From Kitasatospora sp. SUK 42 (GTDB taxonomy: Bacteria > Actinomycetota > Actinomycetes > Streptomycetales > Streptomycetaceae), in NCBI RefSeq assembly GCF_015776785.2, contig NZ_LFMD02000025.1:1-63885 (forward strand): DNA of 63,885 nucleotides, written 5' to 3'. Both the position numbers and the translations under genes were made by a program. The stretch's first letter is position 1; each line of letters begins with the position of its first letter. Under the pieces are notes generated by a model. The model did no database searches, was not told the DNA's origin, and worked only from the letters and a program-made list of their open reading frames with translations. Positions 48,306 through 56,545 of the stretch are shown piece after piece.

Positions 48306-48335
48306 GTCGTTCCCCTCTTGCCCCTCGTGGTCTGG

Positions 48336-49079
48336 CTACTTCTTGCGCTTGGCCCGCTTGCCGGGCCGGCCCGCCGCCTTGCCCTGCCGGCGGACCCTGG
48401 GCGGGACCGGCCGGGGCCGGGGGCCCTCGGGGGCGGCGGGTGCCGCGGCCTCGGGTTCCGGGTCCACGGGCTCGGGCTCTGCGGGCTCGGGCTCTGCGGG
48501 CTCGTACACCGACTCGGGCTCGGCTTCCGCTTCCGGCTCCAACTCCGGTTCCAGTTCCGGCTCCGCTTCCAGTTCCGGCTCCAGCTCCGGCCCCGCCCCG
48601 GGAGCCGCCACGACCACCTGGGCCCGCCTCAGCACCTCCTCCTCCCAGAAGAACCCGGTCACCACCGTCTGCAGCACCGTCTCCGGCGCCACCCCCGCCC
48701 GGGCCTCGGTGCCGACGATCTCGGTCAGCGCCGGGTCCGCCGCGAGCCCGTCCAGCCGCATCGGGCGCACCCCGGCCTTGGCGAGCCGACCGAGCAGCCG
48801 TCGGCGGGTGGCCTCCAGGCCGGCGCCGCGCCCGTGCGCCACCAGCTCGCGGTCCAGGCCGAGGGCGGCGAGCGCGTCGTCCACCTCGACCAGGACGCCC
48901 AGGAGTTCCCGCTGAGCGGCCCGGGCCGCCTGCTTCTGCTCCGTCAGCCTGCTCCCCAGCAGTGAGGCGCGGAAGAGCAGTTGGCTGAACTTGGCGTCGA
49001 GATCGACGGACTCGGCGCCGGGCGGGACCGCCAGCCGCTGACGGCCGTCGAGCGGGGACGCGGTCGGTGTGTCGGTCAT
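48336..49079 (-). CDS. GrpE-like nucleotide-exchange factor with acidic tail
   Basis: 247 residues. A coiled coil (about 26-75) and a GrpE-type beta domain (about 100-160, GVRPMRLDGLAADPALTE…VLQTVVTGFFWEEEVLRRAQVVV) are followed by a Glu/Pro repeat tail (about 164-212) and a basic C-terminus (RQGKAAGRPGKRAKRKK). The start overlaps the J-like stop (ATGA) and the Hsp70 gene begins 30 bp later. It probably serves only its own Hsp70. The charged tail is not part of ordinary GrpE proteins. Confidence 0.82.
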   Translation of the reverse strand: MTDTPTASPLDGRQRLAVPPGAESVDLDAKFSQLLFRASLLGSRLTEQKQAARAAQRELLGVLVEVDDALAALGLDRELVAHGRGAGLEATRRRLLGRLAKAGVRPMRLDGLAADPALTEIVGTEARAGVAPETVLQTVVTGFFWEEEVLRRAQVVVAAPGAGPELEPELEAEPELEPELEPEAEAEPESVYEPAEPEPAEPEPVDPEPEAAAPAAPEGPRPRPVPPRVRRQGKAAGRPGKRAKRKK

Positions 49080-49501
49080 TCCGGTACCTCGATCTGCGGC
49101 AGCACGGACAGGTCGGCCGCGTAGCGGGCGGGGACGGGCGGTTCGGGGTCGGCGCCGCCGGGGGCCGGCTCGGCGAAGTCCGCGGCCAACTCGGCCCGGT
49201 GCAGGGCCAGGAAGCCGGGGGCGGGCGGCAGCGGCGGGCGTTCGATCACCAGCAGCGGTTCGGCGAGCGCGGGCGCGAGCAGGTCGGCGGCCTGGTCGAC
49301 CGGCTCCGGCGGCAGCGGCTGCTGGAGGTCCGCCTCCAGCCGCCGGTCCGGATTGCGCAGCAGCGCGGCGGCGTCCTGGATCTGCTGGCGGCTGTAGCGG
49401 CCCGCCTTGAGGGCCTTGCCGACCGAGAGGTTGATCTCGCGCACCCCGGCCGTGAGCGGGATGCCCAGGACCTCGTACGGCGACGGTTCGTGCAGTGGCA
49501 T
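49076..49501 (-). CDS. J-domain-like protein lacking HPD
   Basis: 141 residues. The first 60 residues (SPYEVLGIPLTAGVREINLS…AAALLRNPDRRL) match the four-helix start of a J domain, but the loop that should hold HPD reads KAGRYSR, so it cannot stimulate an Hsp70 in the usual way. The rest is Pro-rich and acidic. Its stop overlaps the GrpE-like start (ATGA). It may recruit the Hsp70 to a partner without stimulating its ATPase, or have a different role. Confidence 0.72.
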   Translation of the reverse strand: MPLHEPSPYEVLGIPLTAGVREINLSVGKALKAGRYSRQQIQDAAALLRNPDRRLEADLQQPLPPEPVDQAADLLAPALAEPLLVIERPPLPPAPGFLALHRAELAADFAEPAPGGADPEPPVPARYAADLSVLPQIEVPE

Positions 49502-49527
49502 GGCGGGCGGTCTCTCTCCTCACGCGT

Positions 49528-49610
49528 CGAACGGGCAGAACGGGTCGCACGGGTCGGTCGGGTTGAACGGCCGGGTGGCTCGGGCGGGTTGAACGGCTCG
49601 GGCGGGCCGG
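49528..49610. repeat. Short imperfect repeats between TPR and J-like genes
   Basis: GAACGG-type units repeated through the gap, including GGGTTGAACGGC twice 26 bp apart and CGGGTCG/CGGGTCGG runs. The 168-bp gap is the largest in the gene set, so a promoter for the J-GrpE-Hsp70 genes may lie here. Confidence 0.5.
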
Positions 49611-49669
49611 GACTCACGGCTCACGACCGGGAACGTCTACGACGCCATCGGCCGCCCTTCGGTTGCCGG

Positions 49670-52600
49670 TCAGCGGAGCCTCTTGATGCGCGCCGCCAGG
49701 GCGCGCAGCTCGCGGTCGTACGGACGGTGGTGGAGGGCCATATCGATCGCCCCCCGGGCCTCCAGGTAGCTGCCGGCATTGGCCCGGTCGACGGCGAAGG
49801 AGCTGAGGACGACGGCGAGTTCGTTGTGCAGCCTGGCCGTGTCCTCCGGATCGCCGGACAGCTCGATCGCTTCCTTCAGCAGCATGACCGCCTCGATGTA
49901 GCGGTGGCGCTCGTAGTGGCCGACCGCCTCGGCGCGCCACACGCTGACCATCAGCCGGCGGATGTCGACCGAGTCGTCGTAGGACTTGGCCCTGTGCAGC
50001 ATGGCGGACTGCTCGGCGAACGGGCTGTCCTGCATGGCCTCGATGACGTGGTTGGCGAGCATCACCGCGACCCGGCGCGGGGCCTCACTCTCAAGGTCGC
50101 CGTCCCAATCCGGGTCGGCACGCAGCGCCATGGTCATCAGTTCGATGGCGGAGGCGCGGTCGTCGGCGAAGGCGGCCGAGCGGGAGAGCTGGCGCAACAC
50201 GAAGGCGAGGCCGTGCCGGTGGTCCGGATCACCGGGGCTGAGGTTGATCAGCTGCTGCCACAGGTCGGCCGCCTCCATCAGCTCCTCGTCGGAGGCGTCG
50301 GGGTGGCTGAGCTGGCCGGCCCGGTTGCCGAGGGCGGCCTGGAGGAAGTGCCGGGCGGTCTGGTCGCCGGGGACGAGGTCGAGGCTCTTCCGCAGCAGGG
50401 TGAGGGCGCGCGGGTAGTCCTTCTCCTCGTTGTTGATCTTGCGGGCCCACTGGGCGTAGGTGGCACCGAGGTCGCCGCGCACCTCGCGGTCCTCCGGGGC
50501 CAACGCGTAAGCCTTCTCCAGCAGTTCGACAGCTCCGGCCTGGTCGTCGTCACTGCTCTTGAGCAGGGCGCGGGCGGCCCGCACCCCGGACTCGGCGGCG
50601 ATGGCGGCCGCGTCGTCGGGCAGCACGGCGCCGGGGACGGTCCGGGCGCGGGTGAGGCTGTCCAGGGCCTCGCGCCAGTCCTGGTTGCGGTGGTGCTCCC
50701 GGGCCTGGGCGACCAGGGCGGCGCCGAGCAGTGCCTGCCAGTCCTCGCCGCGCTCGTTCTCGGCCACCGCGTCCAGTGCGGCGACGGCGGCGGCCTGGCG
50801 GCCCTGGAGGTGCAGGTAGCGCTGCGGGCCGAGTTCGCCGAACAGGCCGAGGGCCCGGGTGGGCGCGGGCGCGTCGGGGCCGTCGGGGCGCCGCCAGGCC
50901 CGTACGGCCTGCTCGAACGCCGCTGCCCAGGCGGCGAGTTCGGGCTCGGAGCGGAAGAGCCGGTCGAGGGTGGGGCCGACCGTCAGGCGGCGGGCGGGGC
51001 GGCCGGGCAGGGTGATCCGGACGTCCTCCTGGGCGAGGGCGTCGGCGGCGCGGGCCTCCATGCCCAGGCGCAGGGTCCAGGCGGTGACCTCGTCGCCGCT
51101 GCGGCCGGCGGCCCGGTCGAGGGCGCGCAGGTCCTCCCGGAGCCGGTCGGTGAGCGCGGTACGGGCGGTGGCCAGCCGCTGCGGCTCGGCCGGGCGGCCG
51201 GTGATCCGGGCGCTCTCGGCCCACAGTTCGGGCTGGTGCAGGGCGGCGACCAGCGAGCCGAGGGTCCAGGCCCAGACCTGCTCGTCGGAGGTCCCGGCCG
51301 GCGCGGCGGACGCCGCCAGCCGGTAGCCGGCCAGGCCGAGGGCGTGCAGCAGCCGGGGGTTGGCCGGGTCCTTAAGCAGCAGGGCACGGTAGCCCTGGTA
51401 GGCCTCCAGGCGGCGGCCCTCGACGGCGTGCTGGTGGGCCTCGTGCTCGCCGAGCAGGATCAGCGCGGCCGCCGTCCGCGGGTGGCCGGGGGCGAGGGTG
51501 AGGGCCTGGCGCAGGTCGGTGGCCGCCCGTCCGGGTTGCTCGGCGGCGAGCGCGGCGCCGGCCCGGCGGACCAGTACGGCGGCCCGGGCGGCCCCCGCGC
51601 CCTCGGGCAGGTCGGCCAACGCCTCGTCGAGGCGGCCGAGTTCGGCGCGCAGCAGCGCGAGGTCGAGCCGGACGGGCGCGGCGGCGGGGCCGTCACCGAG
51701 CGCCTCGGCCCAGGCCGCGAGGACGGTTTCGGCTCGCTCGGGGGTGCCGGCCCGGCGGGCGCAGTCCAGGACGGCGCGCAGGGCGGGGCCGGTGCAGCGC
51801 ACGCAACGCGGGGCGGCCGTGCCGGCGGGGGTGTGCAGGTGGGCAGCGCAGGCCTCCCGGCCGCAGCCTCCGCAGGTGCCGGTGGCGGGGCGTTCGCAGG
51901 CCGCGCAGTCCCCCACCGGGTCCGCGGGGGCGGTGGCGGGGGCGGCGGACAGGAAGTGGCCGTACCACTCCAGCGCGGTGGCCCAGTTGCCGGCCCGCTC
52001 GGCGAGCAGGGCGCGCAGCCGGGCGAGCGCCGGGTCACCGGCCGGGTCGGGGGTGAGCGGGCCGAGCAGGGCGATGGTCTGCACCGGGCGGCCCGTCAAC
52101 AGGGCCACGGCGGCCAGGTGGTAGCGGTCACGGAGTCCGGCGGCGGGGTCGAGCAGGGCGGTGACCGGCCCGGTGGAGCCCTCGGCGAGGGCGAGGACGG
52201 CGCGCAGCCGGGACTGCCGGTGGGTGAGGGCGCCGGGCAGGGTGTCGGCGAGGGCGAGGGCGGCGGTGGCCCGTTCGCGCGCTTCGGGGCGGTCGCGGCC
52301 GGTGACCAGCAGGTGGGCGGCCTCGCGCAGGGCGGCCTCGCGCAGCGCGGCCCGGTGGCCGGGGGCGGCGGGCTGCTCGGCGGCGGCCTGCTGCCACAGT
52401 TCGCGGGCGGCGCCCGGGTCGGTGGCGAGCCGGGTACGGGCGAGCCGGTCGCGGGCCGGGGCCCGGTGGTCGCTCAGCTCGGGGTCGTCCAGGGGTTCCC
52501 AGCGGGCGAGGGCGGCGGCCGGGTCGCCGGTGCGGGCGAGGGCCAGTCCGTGGTGGAAGGCGGCGACCCGGCTCCAGCGGGTGCCCGGTTCGGTGTCGGC

Positions 52601-53800
52601 CTCGGCGCGCAGGATCGGCTCCGCCTCGGCGGCCTGCCCGGCGGCGGCCAGGGCGGCGCCGAGCCGGATCCGGGCGGGGCGCCAGTCGGGGGCCTGGCCG
52701 AGGCCGGCACGGTAGTCGGCGGCGGCCTCGGCGTGCCGCTCGGCCCGCTCGTGGACCAGGGCGAGGCCGAACCGGGCCGGGGCGAAGGAGGGTTGGGCGG
52801 TCAGGGCGGCGGTGAACTGCTCCCGGGCCCGGTCGTCGGCGCCGAGCAGCAGAGCGAGCCGACCGAGGGCGTAGCGCGGGCGGGGGTCGGCCGGGTCCGC
52901 TTCGGCGGCGGCCGCGAGGTCGGCCCAGGCGGCGTCGGTGGCGCCGAGCCGCTGGCGGGCCAGGCCGCGGAAGAGCAGGGTGTCGGTGCGCAGCGCCGGG
53001 CCGCGCCCCCACGGGGAGGGCTCGCCAGGGCCCCGGCGCAGCGCCTCGTCGAAGGCGGCGACGGCGGGCTCGTCCCGGTGCAGGGTGAACAGTTCGGCGC
53101 CCCAGCGGAACCAGAGTTCGCCGCTGCCGCCGGCGGCAGCGGCGGCGGCGAGCAGGGGTTCCGCCTCGGCGGCCCGTCCGGTGGTGCGCAGCAGGGCGGC
53201 CCGGGCGAGCACCGGCCAGTCCCGGCCGGGGAGGGCGGTGAGGGCGCTGGTGGTGGCGTGCTCGCGCTGTTCGGCGTCGCCCTCGCGGCAGAGGCGCTGT
53301 AGCCAGGCCTGGGCGCGGGCTACGGCCTCGGCCTCCTCGCCGGGGTCGGCGGGGTCGGCGGGGTCGGCGGGGTCGGCGGACTGGAGGAAGGCGAGCACCG
53401 GCCCGAGGTCGCCGTCCGGGGCCTGGGTGCGTTCCTCGGCGAGGCGGCGCAGGCTCCACCGGGGCAGTTGCCGGGCCGGGTCGGCGAGCAGGGGGAAGGC
53501 CTCGCGGTGCAGGGCGAGGGCGGCCTGCTGGTCGCCGGTGGGGAGGGTGGCCTCGGCCTCGCCGAGCAGGGCGAGGCCGCGCTGGAAGCGCAGTTCCTCC
53601 GGTCCGGCGGCGAGTTGGCGGGCCAGCCGGGCGTAGCGGCGGCGGGCCTGCGGGGCCTTGCCCGCGGCGAGCCGTTCGGCGGCCGCGGCGAGGGCCTTGG
53701 CGGCACCCGCGGCGTCCGGGACGGTTCGCCTGCGCGCCAGTGCGACGGCGGCCGCACCGGCCAGTGCCACCGCGATCAGCAGCACTGCGATCAGCAGCAT
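49670..53800 (-). CDS. Giant membrane-anchored TPR protein with B-box-like zinc site
   Basis: 1376 residues. An N-terminal transmembrane helix (about 1-26) anchors a long helical TPR superhelix. Many pairs such as RPRYALGRLALLLGADDRAREQF and PARFGLALVHERAERHAEAA recur at about 34-residue spacing. Near residue 632 an insert CAACERPATGTCGGCGREAC with AAHLH and a following CVRC resembles a B-box zinc site. The C-terminal quarter has further TPR units (DREVRGDLGATYAQWARKI, DPDHRHGLAFVLRQLSRS). It is the first gene of the Hsp70 gene set and would recruit partners to the membrane. Confidence 0.9.
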   Translation of the reverse strand: MLLIAVLLIAVALAGAAAVALARRRTVPDAAGAAKALAAAAERLAAGKAPQARRRYARLARQLAAGPEELRFQRGLALLGEAEATLPTGDQQAALALHREAFPLLADPARQLPRWSLRRLAEERTQAPDGDLGPVLAFLQSADPADPADPADPGEEAEAVARAQAWLQRLCREGDAEQREHATTSALTALPGRDWPVLARAALLRTTGRAAEAEPLLAAAAAAGGSGELWFRWGAELFTLHRDEPAVAAFDEALRRGPGEPSPWGRGPALRTDTLLFRGLARQRLGATDAAWADLAAAAEADPADPRPRYALGRLALLLGADDRAREQFTAALTAQPSFAPARFGLALVHERAERHAEAAADYRAGLGQAPDWRPARIRLGAALAAAGQAAEAEPILRAEADTEPGTRWSRVAAFHHGLALARTGDPAAALARWEPLDDPELSDHRAPARDRLARTRLATDPGAARELWQQAAAEQPAAPGHRAALREAALREAAHLLVTGRDRPEARERATAALALADTLPGALTHRQSRLRAVLALAEGSTGPVTALLDPAAGLRDRYHLAAVALLTGRPVQTIALLGPLTPDPAGDPALARLRALLAERAGNWATALEWYGHFLSAAPATAPADPVGDCAACERPATGTCGGCGREACAAHLHTPAGTAAPRCVRCTGPALRAVLDCARRAGTPERAETVLAAWAEALGDGPAAAPVRLDLALLRAELGRLDEALADLPEGAGAARAAVLVRRAGAALAAEQPGRAATDLRQALTLAPGHPRTAAALILLGEHEAHQHAVEGRRLEAYQGYRALLLKDPANPRLLHALGLAGYRLAASAAPAGTSDEQVWAWTLGSLVAALHQPELWAESARITGRPAEPQRLATARTALTDRLREDLRALDRAAGRSGDEVTAWTLRLGMEARAADALAQEDVRITLPGRPARRLTVGPTLDRLFRSEPELAAWAAAFEQAVRAWRRPDGPDAPAPTRALGLFGELGPQRYLHLQGRQAAAVAALDAVAENERGEDWQALLGAALVAQAREHHRNQDWREALDSLTRARTVPGAVLPDDAAAIAAESGVRAARALLKSSDDDQAGAVELLEKAYALAPEDREVRGDLGATYAQWARKINNEEKDYPRALTLLRKSLDLVPGDQTARHFLQAALGNRAGQLSHPDASDEELMEAADLWQQLINLSPGDPDHRHGLAFVLRQLSRSAAFADDRASAIELMTMALRADPDWDGDLESEAPRRVAVMLANHVIEAMQDSPFAEQSAMLHRAKSYDDSVDIRRLMVSVWRAEAVGHYERHRYIEAVMLLKEAIELSGDPEDTARLHNELAVVLSSFAVDRANAGSYLEARGAIDMALHHRPYDRELRALAARIKRLR

Positions 53801-53831
53801 GCACCGTCCCCCTGTGCTCGATCGTCGCCCC

Positions 53832-53872
53832 ACGTCATGATCAACAACCCCCGTACGATCATGAGTTGACGT
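53832..53872. promoter_or_regulatory. Nested inverted repeats between TPR and kinase genes
   Basis: Three nested pairs around one centre: ACGTCA/TGACGT (outer), TCATGATC/GATCATGA (53835-53842 and 53857-53864) and TCAAC/GTTGA. They lie in the divergent promoter region of the Hsp70-gene set and the kinase. Confidence 0.6.
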
Positions 53873-53968
53873 TGTTTCGTGATGTTGCTCGGGCGCCCAT
53901 CAGAATAGGCCCTCCTCTGGTCAGACGAACAGAAATGAGCACTATCCTGGGCAACGGATCAGCAGTAC

Positions 53969-55795
53969 ATGGCCAAGGCAACAGCAGCGGTGAGAAGCGT
54001 CGGGGGTCGCGTGTCCGAGTCTCGTTGGGTGCCCGGGCTCCGCTTCGGGCCGGAGTTCGACCCCGAGCAGTACGAACTGCTGGAGTTCCACCACCGGGGC
54101 GGCGAGGCCGAGGTGTGGCGGGCGGTGCGCACCGGCCACAACGGGATCAGGGAACTCGTCGCCGCGAAGATCATGCTGGAGCGCGACCCCTCCGAGGTGC
54201 GGCGCTGGCTCGGGCGCTGGGACGACGTCTCGCACAACGCCCACCGGCTCGGCGTCACCGACCTGGTGGTGCCCAGCTTCCTCCTCGGCCCCTCCCCGCA
54301 CCGGCCCGGCGCGGCGCCCTCCGGCGGGCTGCTCGGCTACCAGATCTCGCCCTGGGTCGACGGCGTGCCGCTGCACACCTGGGCCCGCACCCAGCGCGGC
54401 GGCCCGGCGGCGGTGGCCGAGGTGCTCGGCCGGCTCTGCCGGATCGTCGACGAACTGCACCGCAAGCGCTGGGTGCACCGCGACATCTCCCCCGCCAACG
54501 TCCTGGTGGACGCCCAGGGGCAGGTCAAGCTGATCGACCTGACCTTCCTCGCCCCGCTCGACCACACCCTGACCGTCGCCGTGTTCACCCCCGGACACGT
54601 CCCACCGGAGGCCGAGCAGGTCGGCGGCTTCCCCACCACCGCCAAGGACCTCTTCGCGGTCGGCACCCTCGCCCGCACCCTGCTGCTGCCCGACCACGGC
54701 CGGCTCGACCACCGGCTCGCCGCCGAGCAGGCCCGCGCCGAGCTGCTGGCCGCCGGCTACGCCGAGGAACTGGCCCACTGGGCCTGCGAGCCGCTCGCCC
54801 GCGAGCCCGACCGCCGGCCCGCCCCGCTCGGCCCCTGGGTGGCCCGCGGCCGCGAACTCCTGCGCGCCCACCGCCCGGTGGCGCGCACCGCGGGCCTGGC
54901 CGTGCTGCCCGACCGGGCCGGCAGGCCGCTGGTGGTCACCGGCGGTGCCGACGGCACCGCGCTAGCCGGCCCCGGCCGCACCAACCACCGGCTGCCCGCG
55001 GGCCAAGGGCCGGGAGTGGTACGGGAGTTGGCGACCGGCTGGGCCGGACGCCAGGGCGAGCTGGTGGTCTGCGCCGAGGACCGCACCGGCACCCTGTGGG
55101 TCGGCACCGCCGCCGGCTGGTGGGAGGCGGCGCGCGGGGTCAGCGGCCTGGCCGGGGCGGTCAACTCGGCCGGGGAGCTGACGGTGTGGACCGCAGCCGC
55201 CGGCGCCCTGCGCTCCTACCGCTGGGCCCCCGGCCTCACCCTCACCGGCCAGGAGCACCCCGGCTGCCCCGCCGACCGGGTGCTCGCCGCCGAGGAGGAA
55301 CGGCCCGGCGCCTGGCTCGTCCTGCTCGAACACCAGGAGCGGGTGCTCGGCTGGCGCCCCGGCTCCGGCGAACCGCCCGTCCCGCTCGGCCCACCGGGCG
55401 CCCTGCGCGCCGGGGCGCTGGCCCGTACCTCGGCCGGACCACAGGCCGCCACCCTGCGGGCGGACGGCTCGGCGCAGCTGCACACCCTCGGGGCGGCCGG
55501 CCCCGCCGCCGAGATCGGCGACGGGGAGCCCTCCCTCGGCATCGCCATGGTCGGCCACCGCGGCGGCCCGACCGTCGCACTCGCGGGCGCGGGCGGCGTA
55601 CGGCTGCGGCTGCCTCCCGGCGGGGCGTCGCGGCGCCCGCGGTGGTGGCGGCCCACGCTGCGCCCGGCGACCCGGGTCGCCCTCGCCATGGGGGACGACT
55701 GGCGGCTCTGCCTGGCGGCGGTCGTGGAGGGCGAGTTGCAGGTGTGGCAGGAGGACGCGGCCTACCGCTGGCAGGCGGTGGAGCTGCCGGAATGA
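53969..55795 (+). CDS. Eukaryotic-type Ser/Thr kinase fused to repeat domain
   Basis: 608 residues from the ATG at 53969. A GTG at 54011 preceded by GGGGG is an alternative start. HRGGEAEVW is the glycine loop, VAAKIM contains the ATP Lys67, VHRDISPANVLVD the catalytic loop (Asp162) and KLIDL stands for DFG, with the metal-binding Asp kept but the motif altered. There is no transmembrane helix. From about residue 310 the protein has repeated beta-strands (VVTGGADGTALAG…VCAEDRTGTLWVG) resembling a WD-like beta-propeller. It is divergent from the Hsp70 gene set. Confidence 0.9.
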   Translation: MAKATAAVRSVGGRVSESRWVPGLRFGPEFDPEQYELLEFHHRGGEAEVWRAVRTGHNGIRELVAAKIMLERDPSEVRRWLGRWDDVSHNAHRLGVTDLVVPSFLLGPSPHRPGAAPSGGLLGYQISPWVDGVPLHTWARTQRGGPAAVAEVLGRLCRIVDELHRKRWVHRDISPANVLVDAQGQVKLIDLTFLAPLDHTLTVAVFTPGHVPPEAEQVGGFPTTAKDLFAVGTLARTLLLPDHGRLDHRLAAEQARAELLAAGYAEELAHWACEPLAREPDRRPAPLGPWVARGRELLRAHRPVARTAGLAVLPDRAGRPLVVTGGADGTALAGPGRTNHRLPAGQGPGVVRELATGWAGRQGELVVCAEDRTGTLWVGTAAGWWEAARGVSGLAGAVNSAGELTVWTAAAGALRSYRWAPGLTLTGQEHPGCPADRVLAAEEERPGAWLVLLEHQERVLGWRPGSGEPPVPLGPPGALRAGALARTSAGPQAATLRADGSAQLHTLGAAGPAAEIGDGEPSLGIAMVGHRGGPTVALAGAGGVRLRLPPGGASRRPRWWRPTLRPATRVALAMGDDWRLCLAAVVEGELQVWQEDAAYRWQAVELPE

Positions 55796-55879
55796 TCGCT
55801 CACCGGAAGTCGGCCGCGTGGTCGAGCGCCCGGACGACGAAGGGTCGGCCGGCGAGGGGCCGGCCGGGACGGTAAGACT

Positions 55880-55912
55880 GAGGCCGCCCGCGCGGATAGC
55901 GCGGGCGGCCTC
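55880..55912 (+). terminator. Terminator after the kinase gene
   Basis: Perfect 14-bp stem (55880-55893 with 55899-55912) and GGATA loop, extended by AAGAC/GTCTT outside a one-base bulge, 85 bp after the kinase stop. Confidence 0.8.
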
Positions 55913-55929
55913 GTCTTCACGCGGCCCTC

Positions 55930-55961
55930 GGGCCGGCCGTGGCGTCACTCACGGCCGGCCC
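55930..55961. terminator. Second hairpin, between the kinase and the toxin locus
   Basis: GGGCCGGCCGTG (55930-55941) pairs with CACGGCCGGCCC (55950-55961) around GCGTCACT. It overlaps the end of the transposase remnant. Confidence 0.55.
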
Positions 55962-56077
55962 GCTCGTGGATGCCCACGAGTCGGGACGCCTCTTCGTTTC
56001 TTCGTTGCTGTGGCCCCGCTGCACGAGCCGGAAGTACTCCTCCCGCTCGGCACGGAGGGCCGTATCCCCGCCCGCGA
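55945..56077 (-). pseudogene. IS30-like transposase fragment
   Basis: About 45 codons of an IS30-family N-terminus. Minus-strand frame one reads REEYFRLVQRGHSNEE, and the next frame continues EEASRLVGIHERAGRE before a stop. The frame changes at an 8-bp tandem duplication (55991-56006), and removing one copy joins the two halves. The rest of the element is missing, with no terminal repeats seen. It lies directly after the immunity candidate. Confidence 0.65.
55991..56006. repeat. 8-bp tandem duplication (TCTTCGTT twice)
   Basis: Two adjacent perfect copies. This length is not a multiple of three and breaks the frame of the transposase remnant. Confidence 0.85.
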
Positions 56078-56545
56078 TCAACCCCCTGAGGTTCGGGGGC
56101 GCGGATACCTGGCATAGAGGTCCGCCAGATCGCCCAGCACCTGAGCCAGCGCGGCCTGGGCATCGCGCCGCGGCTGGTCGGCCGGGAGTTCCACGAGCGC
56201 CTCCCGTTTCGAGCGGCCTGCCGCGATCACCTCTGCGCGGAGCGCCATGCGCTCCTCCTCCAGGGCCGCCCCGGCCACCAGCAGCCGACGGCAGGCCTTC
56301 CTGACCGCGTCCCAGCCGTCGATCGCGTCGGCCTGGTCCTCGATGAACTCCTCGTCGTCACCCGTGGGGAACGAGCCGGACTGATTCAGGTACGACGCGT
56401 TCGAACTGACGAGTAGCCGCCCGAGCTGGTACTCCACCTCGCTGCCGGCATGACCGCTTGCCAGCAGGTCACCCAGAGCGATGTCCTTGGTAGGCGCCGG
56501 AGACTCGTCATAGTTCCAACGCGGCATCGAGTCAGCCCCTTTCAT
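56078..56545 (-). CDS. Candidate immunity protein of the RHS toxin
   Basis: 155 residues, soluble, mostly helical and acidic, with no recognised family. The ATG at 56545 overlaps the stop of the RHS toxin gene (ATGA), and another ATG at 56527 has an AGGGG site. A small gene of this type immediately 3' of an RHS toxin tip is normally its cognate immunity protein (family knowledge). It uses more A- or T-ending codons (GCT, GGT, GCA, CAT) than the neighbouring housekeeping genes, consistent with exchange together with the tip. Confidence 0.75.
   Translation of the reverse strand: MKGADSMPRWNYDESPAPTKDIALGDLLASGHAGSEVEYQLGRLLVSSNASYLNQSGSFPTGDDEEFIEDQADAIDGWDAVRKACRRLLVAGAALEEERMALRAEVIAAGRSKREALVELPADQPRRDAQAALAQVLGDLADLYARYPRPRTSGG

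Noticed and set aside
49067..53302. 1411-codon plus-strand frame opposite the TPR protein
   Set aside because: It is Gly/Gly-Gly-rich, has no start signal or domain, and is an antisense shadow of a GC-rich TPR gene.
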